Below are positions 21,096-29,618 of a stretch of 48,312 bases of DNA, piece by piece. Position 1 is the first letter of the stretch. The number at the start of each line of letters is the position of its first letter. The position numbers and the translations under genes are program-made. Below the pieces are notes generated by a model. The model had not been told where the DNA came from. It saw nothing but the letters and a program-made list of their open reading frames with translations, and did not search any database. Origin of the DNA: JANLSO01 sp031362405 (GTDB lineage Bacteria; Actinomycetota; Thermoleophilia; Miltoncostaeales; Miltoncostaeaceae); assembly GCA_031362405.1 (NCBI GenBank), contig JANLSO010000109.1, forward strand, positions 1 through 48,312, written 5' to 3'.

Positions 21096-22087
21096 GCCGC
21101 GACCATGGCCGGCCGTGATTCGTCGGCGGTCGCGAGGGCAGCGGTTTCGAGCACGGCATGGGTCGCGGCCCGGCGCACGGCGCGCAGGGCCAGGCGCCGA
21201 TCGCCCATGCGGTGGCGCAGTCGGTTCTCGAGTACCCCGACGGGCTGCATGTTCTGCGGTGCACGCGGGTCGCGGTGCGGCCTTCCCGCAAAGCGCGGAA
21301 GCTCACGGGTGGCGCGATCGGCCAGTTGCTGGGCGGCGCGCGAGCCGACGGTCTGTGCGACCTCACCTCGCAGGATTCCCGCCCAGCCCTGCTCACCGAC
21401 ACCGGGTAGGCGCTGGTACCAGCTGAACCGGTCGCGGCCAATCGAAAACAGGGGAGTGCGTTCGCCGACGGCGAGCGCGGTGATCACTGCGGCCTCGTCA
21501 CCGTCGAGGTACATCTGGTGGTGGCTCTTCACGGCGCCCACGATCGGCCCCGGGGCGTCGCGGACGAACGACAGGCGCCCGTCGAGCACGATCAGCCGGT
21601 CGGGGCGCGCGAGCCGCTCGGCGATCTGGTGCTCGAGCTGCTGTCGCATCTGGCCGACCCTCCGGGCCAGCCCGGAGGGTTCGCGCGCGGAGCCGCCCTG
21701 GGATTCCCAGTGGAAACCCCCGATCGCGGGCAGCCGCAACATGTGGTCACCTTCGGCGATGACGGTTCGGCGAAGCTCCAACTCGACAAGCTCCGCGGGG
21801 CGACCCGGCCCGGCGAGGACCGCCCCCGCCCCTACGGCGAACGCCACGGCCGCGATCGGCATCGGGACATTTGCGTGGCTGGCGGTCAGCCAGGCTTCGA
21901 TCTGCTGGGTGCCGTCAACGAACACGAGCTCACCGGCGGGTGCGATGTCGGCCGGCCGAAGGGGCTCCCACGGCACCGACTCGATGCCGGTGCGCACAAC
22001 CGGACGCTCGGCCTCCGACGGCTCCATGAAGGGGCCATACGACGGGTCGGCGACCTGAACCGAAAGCTCGTGGCGGGCGGTGCTCAT
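21092..22087 (-). CDS. nurA: NurA-domain nuclease
   Basis: A 331-residue protein with the features of the NurA nuclease: the metal-binding VFVDGTQQIEAW (Asp58), the second acidic motif LIVLDGRLSF (Asp169) and the conserved GAVKSHHQMYL (Lys187, His189), followed by FSWYQRL. NurA is a 5'-3' exonuclease and endonuclease that works inside a HerA ring. ATG at 22085-22087 is chosen, as upstream in-frame sequence lies in the divergent promoter region. It is the first gene of the coupled operon nurA-herA-sbcD-sbcC. Identification rests on these motifs and on gene context; a profile search would settle it. Confidence 0.85.
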
Positions 22088-22229
22088 CCGAAAGACTGTA
22101 GCCCTGGGCCCGGACGCGCCCGCCATTGAGGTTTCACACTCGGCGTCCGGGCTGGCATCCTCTCGCGCGACGGCCCTTGCGCGCCGTCCGTCCGCCCGGC
22201 GGGGTGCTGAATCAATCAGGAGGGGTCTG

Positions 22230-22928
22230 GTGTCGAAGCAGTTGATCGGCGGTGTCGTGGCTGCGGCCGCGATTGTGGTCGCGATTCTGGTGGGAATCCA
22301 GGTGTTCGGCGGTGACGACACGCCGACCACGGCCAGCCAGTTCCAGGGCGTCGAGGAGGTCGCTACCCTCGTCAAGGGTATTCCTCAGCAGGGCGCGGTT
22401 CTCGGCGACGCCAACGCCCCCGTGACGATCACCGAGTTCGCCGATCTGCAGTGCTCCGCGTGTGCGGCCGCCTCCACCGGAGTCATCCGCGAGCTCATCA
22501 CCAAGTACGCACGAACCGGCAAGGTGAGGATGAAGGTGCGCCTTGTGCAGATCATCGGACCCGACTCGGAACGAGGTGCCCTCGCGGGTGAGGCGGCGAG
22601 CCTGCAGAGTAAGGGGTGGCAGTTCTCGGAGCTGATCCTCACCAATCAAGGTCCTGAGAATGGCGGCTGGCTGACCGACGGCTTTGTCGAGGCCGCGGCG
22701 GAGGGCGCTGGGCTCGATGTCGAGCGATGGAAGAAAGACTTCGCGGGCGACGCCGTCGTGAACACGTTCTTCGCCAACACGACCGCCTTCCAGGCGACGG
22801 CGGGGAGCAACGGGCTCTCCACCCCGACCTTTGTCATCGAGGGGTCTGGCGAGAAGAGTGTCATCCAGGGCGTGGCGGACATCTCGCAGTTTGATGCGGC
22901 CATCGTCAAGGCGCGCGGCGCGAACTGA
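22230..22928 (+). CDS. Membrane-anchored DsbA-like thiol oxidoreductase
   Basis: A 232-residue protein with an N-terminal signal-anchor helix (about 5-26) and an external thioredoxin fold of the DsbA/Thioredoxin_4 type. The active site is Cys75-Ser-Ala-Cys78 (DLQCSACAAAS), and the cis-Pro loop is STPTFVIEG. It should oxidise cysteines in exported proteins. The GTG at 22230 has a strong AGGAGGGG about 5 bases upstream. The stop overlaps the VKOR start (TGATG), and VKOR proteins re-oxidise DsbA-like partners, so the two make a complete disulfide-forming pair. Confidence 0.92.
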   Translation: MSKQLIGGVVAAAAIVVAILVGIQVFGGDDTPTTASQFQGVEEVATLVKGIPQQGAVLGDANAPVTITEFADLQCSACAAASTGVIRELITKYARTGKVRMKVRLVQIIGPDSERGALAGEAASLQSKGWQFSELILTNQGPENGGWLTDGFVEAAAEGAGLDVERWKKDFAGDAVVNTFFANTTAFQATAGSNGLSTPTFVIEGSGEKSVIQGVADISQFDAAIVKARGAN

Positions 22929-23413
22929 TGGGCGCTCTCCTGTCCACCGAGCGGCCATTGCGTATCGCCACCGGCGTGATCGGCCTGCTCGGGGTGGGGA
23001 TTACCTCCTACCTCCTGATCGAGCGTTCGCGGGGCGCGTCTCCGGTGTGCGTCGTCGGGGGAGGCTGCTCCTCCGTGCAAAAGAGCGAATGGGCGGAGGT
23101 CGCGGGCGTGCCCGTGGCGCTGCTCGGGCTGATCGCCTACGTCGCCCTGATCGGCGCCGCGCTGATCCCGGGTCAGCTGGGCGCGGCCGGAGGGCTGTTC
23201 ACGCTGCTCGTCGGAGTCGGCTTCTCGGCCTGGCTGACATACCTGGAGATCTTCGAGATCAAGGCGATTTGCACCTGGTGCGTGGCGAGCGCACTCCTTC
23301 AGGTCATCGGGCTCGGCGTGGCCTTCCTGCGCATCCGCGCCGTCGAACGCGGACCCACCGCGTCGCGCGCCGAACCCTCGCCGCAGGCCGATCCTCTAGC
23401 GGGCCGCGAGTAG
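22928..23413 (+). CDS. Vitamin K epoxide reductase (VKOR) family membrane protein
   Basis: A 161-residue integral membrane protein with four hydrophobic segments. The two functional Cys pairs are visible: the loop pair Cys41 and Cys47 (CVVGGGCSSV) and the quinone-side CxxC Cys115-Cys118 (ICTWC). VKOR homologues pass electrons from DsbA-like proteins to quinones, replacing DsbB. It is translationally coupled to the DsbA-like gene upstream. The last 18 bases overlap the 3' end of the convergent response-regulator gene. Confidence 0.94.
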   Translation: MGALLSTERPLRIATGVIGLLGVGITSYLLIERSRGASPVCVVGGGCSSVQKSEWAEVAGVPVALLGLIAYVALIGAALIPGQLGAAGGLFTLLVGVGFSAWLTYLEIFEIKAICTWCVASALLQVIGLGVAFLRIRAVERGPTASRAEPSPQADPLAGRE

Positions 23414-24031
23414 ACCCGCGTCGAGGGCGTGGCGCACCAGCTCGGCCCGGGTCGCGGCCCCCAGCTTTCCCATGACGTGGGCCCGGTGGCTCTCGACGGT
23501 GCGAACGCTGACGACCAGTTGCGCGGCGACCTCCTGATTCGTATGCCCGAGCGCCAAGAGCCTCAGCACCTCACGCTCGCGCGGTGAGAGCCCGTCGACC
23601 GGGCCGCGCGTACGCCGACGGCCGGCAAGCTCGGCGCCCAGGGATGGGTGCAGATAGCGCCCTCCCCGCCCCACGGTGCGGATCGCGCGGACCAGCTCCT
23701 CGTCGGCGGCGGTCTTGACCACGTAGCCGTCGGCTCCGGCGAGGAAGGCCCGGCGGACGTCGTCGGGCGAATCGTGCATCGAGAGCACGACGATTCGCGT
23801 GGTGGGCTGCCGCTCACGGATGCACTCGGCACCTTCCACGCCGCCCATACCCGGCATGAGCAGGTCAAGCAGAACAACGTCCGGCGACGTGCGCTCGAGG
23901 CCCCGCAGGGCCTCTTCCGCCGTGGCCGCCTCACCCACGACCGTGATGTCGTCGTGGGCCTCCAGCAGCAGTCTCAGGCCTCCGCGCAGTACCGCGTGGT
24001 CTTCGACCAGCAGGACGCGAACGGGGGCCAT
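23396..24031 (-). CDS. NarL/LuxR-family two-component response regulator (orphan)
   Basis: A 211-residue transcription factor. The receiver domain (1-120) carries the acidic pocket EDH, the phospho-acceptor Asp56 (VVLLDLLMPGM) and Lys of YVVKTA. A LuxR-type HTH follows (LSPREREVLRLLALGHTNQE, then VSVRTVESHRAHVMGKLG). It binds DNA as a dimer once phosphorylated. No histidine kinase gene is in the window, so the partner is unknown. It converges on the VKOR gene with an 18-base overlap, and alanine dehydrogenase lies just upstream on the same strand. Confidence 0.95.
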   Translation of the reverse strand: MAPVRVLLVEDHAVLRGGLRLLLEAHDDITVVGEAATAEEALRGLERTSPDVVLLDLLMPGMGGVEGAECIRERQPTTRIVVLSMHDSPDDVRRAFLAGADGYVVKTAADEELVRAIRTVGRGGRYLHPSLGAELAGRRRTRGPVDGLSPREREVLRLLALGHTNQEVAAQLVVSVRTVESHRAHVMGKLGAATRAELVRHALDAGLLAAR

Positions 24032-24061
24032 CGGCCTACGTCGGTTGGTGGGGTGTGGGAC

Positions 24062-25147
24062 TCACGCGGCGTCCATTAGCGCTTCTGAAACCGCCGCGTT
24101 GACGATCTTTCCGTCGCGGACGTTCACTCCGGGGCGAAGGCCGGGAATCGCGCGTAAGGCACCCGTGGTGCCGTGATCAGCGAGCGAGATCACATAGGGG
24201 AGGGTGGCGTTCGACAGCGCACGAGTGGAGGTCACCGGAACGGCCCCCGGCATGTTCGCGACGCAGTAATGGACCACCCCGTCGACCTCGAAGATCGGAT
24301 CCGAGTGGGTCGTTGGCCGGGATGTCTCGATACACCCGCCCTGATCGACCGCGACGTCGACGATCACCGATCCGCGCCGCATATCGGCCAGCATGTCGCG
24401 GGTCACCAATCGCGGCGCACGCGCACCGGTGAGCAATACCGCCCCGATCACCAGGTCGGCATGGGCGACGGCCTCCGCAACCGCTAGACGTGTCGAGTAC
24501 AGCAGAGTCACGCGCCCGGCGAGCTGCATATCGAGCTCCCGCAGGCGCCCGAGATCACGGTCGAGGATCGTCACGTGGGCCTGCATTCCGGCGGCGACGA
24601 CCGCCGCGTTGGTGCCGACGATGCCGCCTCCGAGGATCACCACCGACCCCGGTGCGACGCCCGCGATGCCTCCGAGGAGAACCCCGCGTCCCCCTTCGGG
24701 CCGCTCGAGGTGGCGTGCCCCGGCCTGAATCGACAGGCGTCCGGCGATCTCGCTCATTGGCGCCAGAAGCGGCAGCCGGCCGTGGTCATCCTCGACGGTC
24801 TCGTACGCAATGGCCGTCGTTCCTGCGCGGCGCAGGGCATCCGCGACTCTGGGCGCCGCGGCCAGGTGCAGGTAGGTGAAAAGCGTGTGGTCATCGGCGA
24901 GCAGGCCGAACTCATCAGGCTGGGGTTCCTTTACCTTCACCACCAGCTCGCAGCCCCAGCAGGTGGTGGCGTCGCCGATCTGCGCGCCGACCCGTTCGTA
25001 CTCGCCGTCGGCAAAGCCGGAACCCTCGCCGGCCGTGTGCTCGATCCATACCTCATGGCCGCGATGGACCAGCTCGAGCACCCCCGCGGGCGTCATCGCG
25101 ACGCGGTACTCGTCGGTCTTCACCTCGCGTGGAACGCCCACCCGCAT
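24062..25147 (-). CDS. ald: Alanine dehydrogenase
   Basis: NAD-dependent interconversion of L-alanine and pyruvate plus ammonia, linking nitrogen and carbon metabolism. The 361 residues include the N-terminal signature VGVPREVKTDEYRVAMTP, the catalytic Lys73 (KVKEP) and His94 (FTYLHLA), the Rossmann motif ILGGGIVGTNAA, and IVDVAVDQGGCIETSRPTTH followed by the C-terminal MPGAVPVTSTRALSNATLPY. Length matches the family. ATG at 25145-25147. The gene stands between a response regulator and a protease on the same strand with no close coupling. Confidence 0.97.
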   Translation of the reverse strand: MRVGVPREVKTDEYRVAMTPAGVLELVHRGHEVWIEHTAGEGSGFADGEYERVGAQIGDATTCWGCELVVKVKEPQPDEFGLLADDHTLFTYLHLAAAPRVADALRRAGTTAIAYETVEDDHGRLPLLAPMSEIAGRLSIQAGARHLERPEGGRGVLLGGIAGVAPGSVVILGGGIVGTNAAVVAAGMQAHVTILDRDLGRLRELDMQLAGRVTLLYSTRLAVAEAVAHADLVIGAVLLTGARAPRLVTRDMLADMRRGSVIVDVAVDQGGCIETSRPTTHSDPIFEVDGVVHYCVANMPGAVPVTSTRALSNATLPYVISLADHGTTGALRAIPGLRPGVNVRDGKIVNAAVSEALMDAA

Positions 25148-25166
25148 ACGATTCTCTCGTCGCTCG

Positions 25167-26390
25167 CTAACGGCCTCGCGACAGGGAATCTATCCCTCTG
25201 ACGAGCGGTGGGCGTTCTGGGCGTCGCACGAGCCGGGCGATGCATCCGGCTGACAGCAGGCCAAAAAGGGTGGCGAGCGCAAAAAAGCCATCGCGCCGAC
25301 CGTCGCTGCGGCGCAGAGAGAACGTCGACTCTCGCAGCTCACGTGCCCGGGCGGTCTGGCGCCGGGCGAGCGTGTGGTCGGGGAATGCCGCCGCTGCGGA
25401 GGCAAGCGTCTGCTGCGCCGCGGCGTAGTCGAGCCCCCAGAACTCACTCATACCGCGCCGAAAGAGTTCCCCGGATCGCCCCTCCGCACTGGACACGCCG
25501 GCTTCCTCGAGGATCTGGCGCACGCTCGCTGAGGGCTCGAGGATGCCGCCACCTTTGGCCCCCAACCAGCGCACCACACCGTGCACCCGCCCCTGCTCGT
25601 CGACAACGGGACCGCCCGAGTCTCCGGGTTGAATCGCCGCAGTCACCAGGGTGAAGAGCTTCCCGGGGTTGTCCTTGGTGAGAAAGTCGTTGACGGGCCC
25701 GTTGCGCGCGATCGCACCGCGCCGTACCGCCGGAACCAGCTCCGCGACGTCCGGCTCGACGCTGCGCGCGCGACCGAAACCGAGGGAGACGATCGGGGTG
25801 CCGGCGGTCGCGGAATCGTCGAGGGGCAGGGCCGGCGCACCGCGCGCATCGGCGAGTTTGAACAGCGTCAGGTCGCGGACATCGTCGCTGCGCAGTACCC
25901 GAGCGACCCGGAACGTGCGCGATGCCTGGCTGCCGGCGCCGACGTCGGCCTGCTGGACGGCGAACTGGGTGAGCCGTCGCCCGAAGACCTGCGGGTTGTT
26001 GCCGCTGGCCCATTCCTCGACGTCTGCCGCCGTGCTCGGTCTTCCCCGGCTCCTGAGGTAGGCCTGCACCGCCCGCAGGGTAATCGAACGCGTGGAGGGG
26101 TCGACAACGTGTTTTGCGCTGACAAGGACGCCGTCGGGCGCCACCGCGAACGCCGTTCCGAACTCACGCAGGCGTCCGACCGCACCGGGCAGCCTCACGG
26201 TGCGCCCCGCAGCGGTGCGGAATCCCGCGACCTCGACGGTCGTGCTGACCCGGTAGATCGACGGCAGCGAGACGATCGCCGCCCGATCGAGTCGGTTGCC
26301 CGAAAGCTCGCTCGGTACTTGCGCGGCACCCGACGAGGCGGATACCGCAAGTGCCAGGGCTCCCAGGAGCATCACGCGACGGGCTCTCAT
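25167..26390 (-). CDS. Membrane-tethered trypsin-like serine protease
   Basis: A 407-residue exported protease. A signal peptide (RRVMLLGALALAVSASSGAA, about 4-23) precedes a trypsin fold with His94 (VSAKHVVD), Asp173 (VRDLTLFKL) and Ser258 (QPGDSGGPVV). After the protease come a short helical repeat-like segment (about 320-365) and a C-terminal hydrophobic helix (FFALATLFGLLSAGCIARLV) followed by a basic tail. The catalytic domain would face outside, held by the C-terminal span. There is no PDZ domain, unlike HtrA/DegP. ATG at 26388-26390 is chosen because the signal peptide begins there. Substrate unknown. Confidence 0.85.
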   Translation of the reverse strand: MRARRVMLLGALALAVSASSGAAQVPSELSGNRLDRAAIVSLPSIYRVSTTVEVAGFRTAAGRTVRLPGAVGRLREFGTAFAVAPDGVLVSAKHVVDPSTRSITLRAVQAYLRSRGRPSTAADVEEWASGNNPQVFGRRLTQFAVQQADVGAGSQASRTFRVARVLRSDDVRDLTLFKLADARGAPALPLDDSATAGTPIVSLGFGRARSVEPDVAELVPAVRRGAIARNGPVNDFLTKDNPGKLFTLVTAAIQPGDSGGPVVDEQGRVHGVVRWLGAKGGGILEPSASVRQILEEAGVSSAEGRSGELFRRGMSEFWGLDYAAAQQTLASAAAAFPDHTLARRQTARARELRESTFSLRRSDGRRDGFFALATLFGLLSAGCIARLVRRPERPPLVRGIDSLSRGR

Positions 26391-26445
26391 CCCGGCAGAG
26401 GCTAGACCCCCGCGTGCGTCAGGTCGCCGCCCTCGGTCATTGCGG

Positions 26446-26484
26446 CCATGCACAGATCGGTGCCAGGCACCGATCTGTGCATGG
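26446..26484. repeat. Perfect 39-base palindrome (19-bp arms) after purH
   Basis: CCATGCACAGATCGGTGCC (26446-26464), one central base (A, 26465) and the exact complement 26466-26484. It starts 8 bases beyond the purH stop codon, so it may end the purine-operon transcript. No U-tract follows on the minus strand, so it is not a textbook Rho-independent terminator. The core GGTGCC-A-GGCACC is like that of the palindromes at 1778-1838 and 15320-15424. Confidence 0.85.
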
Positions 26485-26492
26485 TGCTTCGC

Positions 26493-28037
26493 TCAGTGGC
26501 GGAAGTGGCGGCGTCCGGTGAGGACCATCGCGATGCCGGCCTGCTCGCAGGCCGCGACGACTTCGTCGTCGCGGATCGAGCCGCCGGGCTGAACGATCGC
26601 TGTCACGCCTGCGGCCACGGCGAGTTCGGGGCCGTCGGCGAACGGGAAGAACGCGTCACTGGCGAGGACCGCTCCGGGAATTTCCACCTGGGCCTTCTCG
26701 ACCGAGAGGCGTACCGAGTCGACCCGGCTCATCTGGCCGGCGCCGATACCCACGGTCACGAGATCGCGCGCGAGGATGATCGCGTTGCTCTTGACGTGCT
26801 TGCAGACGCGCCAGGCGAAGACGAGGTCGCCCCACTCGCGCTCGGTGGGCGCACGGGTCGTCGCCACCTTCATGAGGCTGCGGTCTTCGCTTTCGGCGTC
26901 GCGGTCTTGGATCAGGATGCCGCCCATCACCCGGCGCAGATCGCGCTCACCCGGGTTCACGCGGCGACGCTCACCGTTCAGCATGACCCGCGTGTTGGGT
27001 TTACGGGTCAGGGCCGCGAGGGCCGCCTCGTCGTAGCCGGGGGCCAGGATCACCTCGATGAAGGTGGAGGCCAGCAATTCGGCGAGCGCCGCGTCGACGG
27101 GACGGTTGACCACGATCACGCCGCCGTAGGCCGAGACCGGGTCGCAGTCACGCGCCCTCACATAAGCGGTCGCGATGTCGGAGGCGATGGCCACACCGCA
27201 GGCGTTGTTGTGCTTGACGATCACGCAGGCCGGCAGCTCGAACTCGGCCATCAGCGACCGGGCCGCGTCGAGGTCGTAGAGGTTGTTGAACGAGAGGTCT
27301 TTGCCGTGCAGCTGTTCGACACGATTGAGCAGATGCGTTCGCGCGCCGCGTTCGGTGTAGTACGCCGCCCGCTGGTGCGGGTTCTCGCCGTAGCTCATCT
27401 CCAGGGCCTTATCGAAGCCCATGACGATCTGGTCGGGGAAATCGTCGTCCATCTCCGCCATCCAGGTGGCGATGGCCCCGTCGTAGCGGGCCGTGAGGCG
27501 AAAAGCGGCTGACGCCAGGCGCCGCCGGGTTTCGTCCGAAACCGCGCCCGCGTGGTCGTTCATCTCGTCGAGCACTTCGGTGTATTGGTCGGGGGAGGTC
27601 ATGACGGCCACCCGCGCGTGGTTCTTGGCGGCGGCACGAACCGACGCGGGCCCACCGATGTCGATCTGCTCGATCAGGTCGTCGTGAGTTACCCCGCGCT
27701 TCAGGACCCACTCCTCGAACGGGTAGAGGTTCACGACGACCATGTCGATGGGCTCGATATCCGAGGCCGCCATGTCGGCGAGATCCTCCGGGAGGTCCAT
27801 GCGGGCGAGGATGCCGCCGTGGTCCTTCGGGTGAAGGCTCTTGACGCGGCCGCCGAGGATCTCCGGTTGCCCGGTGAGCGTTTCGACGGGCGTTACAGCA
27901 ACGCCGTACGACTCGATCGCCGCCGCCGTGCCTCCGGTCGAAACGATGTCGACGCCCAGGGCGTGGAGCCCTTTCGCCAGGGTCTCGAGCCCCGTCTTGT
28001 CGGACACCGAGATCAGCGCTCGTCGTACCGCGACCAT
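26493..28037 (-). CDS. purH: Bifunctional AICAR transformylase/IMP cyclohydrolase
   Basis: Last two steps of IMP synthesis: formylation of AICAR and ring closure. The 514 residues carry the N-terminal cyclohydrolase domain (ALISVSDKTGLETLAKGL, STGGTA, GGRVKSLHPKDHGGIL, IDIGGPASVRAAAKNH) and the C-terminal transformylase with the catalytic Lys-His pair in VKHNNACGVA. ATG at 28035-28037 overlaps the purN stop (TAATG). It is the final gene of the ten-gene purine operon, followed by a perfect palindrome. Confidence 0.98.
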   Translation of the reverse strand: MVAVRRALISVSDKTGLETLAKGLHALGVDIVSTGGTAAAIESYGVAVTPVETLTGQPEILGGRVKSLHPKDHGGILARMDLPEDLADMAASDIEPIDMVVVNLYPFEEWVLKRGVTHDDLIEQIDIGGPASVRAAAKNHARVAVMTSPDQYTEVLDEMNDHAGAVSDETRRRLASAAFRLTARYDGAIATWMAEMDDDFPDQIVMGFDKALEMSYGENPHQRAAYYTERGARTHLLNRVEQLHGKDLSFNNLYDLDAARSLMAEFELPACVIVKHNNACGVAIASDIATAYVRARDCDPVSAYGGVIVVNRPVDAALAELLASTFIEVILAPGYDEAALAALTRKPNTRVMLNGERRRVNPGERDLRRVMGGILIQDRDAESEDRSLMKVATTRAPTEREWGDLVFAWRVCKHVKSNAIILARDLVTVGIGAGQMSRVDSVRLSVEKAQVEIPGAVLASDAFFPFADGPELAVAAGVTAIVQPGGSIRDDEVVAACEQAGIAMVLTGRRHFRH

Positions 28038-28660
28038 TAGTCCTCCCGGACCTCGACCATGCGGCGGTTATCGCCATCGCGACGCACCCGCCCTTGCGCA
28101 AAAAGTGTGACGGCCAAGGGGACGAGCCGGTGCTCGACTTCCCGTATCCGCTCACGCACCGCCTCCGGGGAATCACCGTACAGAACGGGTACCGGCTCCT
28201 GCACGATCGGCGGGCCGGCGTCGACGACCTCCTCGGCAAAGTGCACCGTGACGCCGGTGAAGCGCACTCCCCAGGCGATGGCGTCGTCGATGGCGTGCAT
28301 GCCGGGGAAGGCCGGCAGCAGTGACGGATGCAGGTTGATCACGCGGTCGGGGAAGCGCCCGAGAAACGTCCCGGTCACGATGCTCATCCATCCGGCCATC
28401 ACCACCAGATCGGGTTGCGCGGCCGCGACGACGTCGGCGAGCTCGGCGTCGCGCTCCTCGCGCGAGCGTCCATTGGCCGCAACGACGTCGGTGGCGATGC
28501 CGGCCGCCGTGGCGCGGGCAAGGCCGCCGGCGTCTGGCTGAGAGGCGATCACGCGGACAATCTCGATCGCGCCGCCCGGAGCGTGGACCGTGTCGATGAG
28601 GCTCTGCAACGTGGTGCCCTCGCCCGAGACCATCACCACCACGCGAAACGGCTCAGACAA
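28037..28660 (-). CDS. purN: Phosphoribosylglycinamide formyltransferase
   Basis: Third step of purine synthesis: 10-formyl-THF dependent formylation of GAR. The conserved core is VMVSGEGTTLQSL, INLHPSLLPAFPG (catalytic Asn and His) and a late VVDAGPPIVQE containing the catalytic Asp. Here the start is a TTG at 28660, with GGAG 6 bases upstream and the first strand five residues in. A GTG at 28678 would add six residues and deepen the overlap with purM. Either way the gene starts inside purM and ends in a TAATG overlap with purH. Confidence 0.95.
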   Translation of the reverse strand: MSEPFRVVVMVSGEGTTLQSLIDTVHAPGGAIEIVRVIASQPDAGGLARATAAGIATDVVAANGRSREERDAELADVVAAAQPDLVVMAGWMSIVTGTFLGRFPDRVINLHPSLLPAFPGMHAIDDAIAWGVRFTGVTVHFAEEVVDAGPPIVQEPVPVLYGDSPEAVRERIREVEHRLVPLAVTLFAQGRVRRDGDNRRMVEVRED

Positions 28661-29618
28661 ACCGCACTCCGGCGTCACCGGCCTCGACGAAGCCGATGAC
28701 CTGCGCCCCCTCGACGAGCTGAACGATGCGGGCGACCGACTCCTGTGGGGCGATCACACACAGGCCGAGGCCCATGTTGAACGTCCGCCACGCCTCGTCG
28801 GACGACACGCGACCCGACGCGAGCACCGCATCGATCGCCGCTCCCGGCTGCCACGAGTCGACATGCAAGACGGGGCGCAGCCCGGTGGGCATCACCCGGG
28901 GCAGGTTCTCGGGTAGGCCACCTCCGGTGATGTGGGCGATCGCGTGTAGCGGGACTTCCGCCTGCTGCAGCTGCGCGACATCCTTGGCATAAAGGCGAGT
29001 GGGGGCCAGAAGCAGATCGGCGTCGGCGGCAAGGGCGCCATCGGCGACGAGGGCCCGCACGAGCGAAAAGCCGTTCGAGTGGATCCCCGACGAGTTCACG
29101 CCGACGACGATGTCGCCAACTCCGACGCGCTCGGGCCCCAACACCGCGTCGCGTTCGACGACACCGCAGGCGAAACCGGCCAGGTCGAAGTGCCCGGGGG
29201 CGTAGAGCCCCGGCATCTCCGCCGTCTCGCCGCCCAAGAGAACGAGTCCAGACTCCGCACAGGCCTGGGCGATCGATGCCACCAGCAGGGCGGCTTCGTC
29301 TGTGTCGAGGCGCCCCACGGCGAGGTAGTCGAGGAAGCCCATCGGACGGGCGCCGCAGCACACGAGGTCGTTGACGCACATCCCCACGAGGTCCTGCCCG
29401 AGGCCGTCGATCCGTCCGAGCTCGCGGGCGAGAAGCAGCTTGGTTCCCACACCGTCGGTGCAGGCCACCAGCATTCCGTCGCGCATCGGCGGCAGCGGCA
29501 GGGCGGCGGCGAAACCGAGCGCCCCGCCATGCAGCAGCGGGGCGATGTTGGCCGTGTGGCGCTGGGCCGCATCGAGGTCGACGCCTGCCGCGCCGTACGA
29601 CAGCGGCGAATCGCTCAC
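28653..29618 (-). CDS. purM: Phosphoribosylformylglycinamidine cyclo-ligase (AIR synthetase)
   Basis: Closes the imidazole ring of AIR using ATP. The 321-residue protein shows SYGAAGVDLDAA at the N terminus, TDGVGTKLLLA, the CVNDLVCCGARPMGFLDY segment, GGETAEMPG and HITGGGLPENLPRV. Length is slightly short of the usual 340-350 but no conserved block is missing. GTG at 29616-29618 overlaps the purF stop (GTGA), and the 3' end overlaps the purN start. Confidence 0.98.
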   Translation of the reverse strand: MSDSPLSYGAAGVDLDAAQRHTANIAPLLHGGALGFAAALPLPPMRDGMLVACTDGVGTKLLLARELGRIDGLGQDLVGMCVNDLVCCGARPMGFLDYLAVGRLDTDEAALLVASIAQACAESGLVLLGGETAEMPGLYAPGHFDLAGFACGVVERDAVLGPERVGVGDIVVGVNSSGIHSNGFSLVRALVADGALAADADLLLAPTRLYAKDVAQLQQAEVPLHAIAHITGGGLPENLPRVMPTGLRPVLHVDSWQPGAAIDAVLASGRVSSDEAWRTFNMGLGLCVIAPQESVARIVQLVEGAQVIGFVEAGDAGVRFV

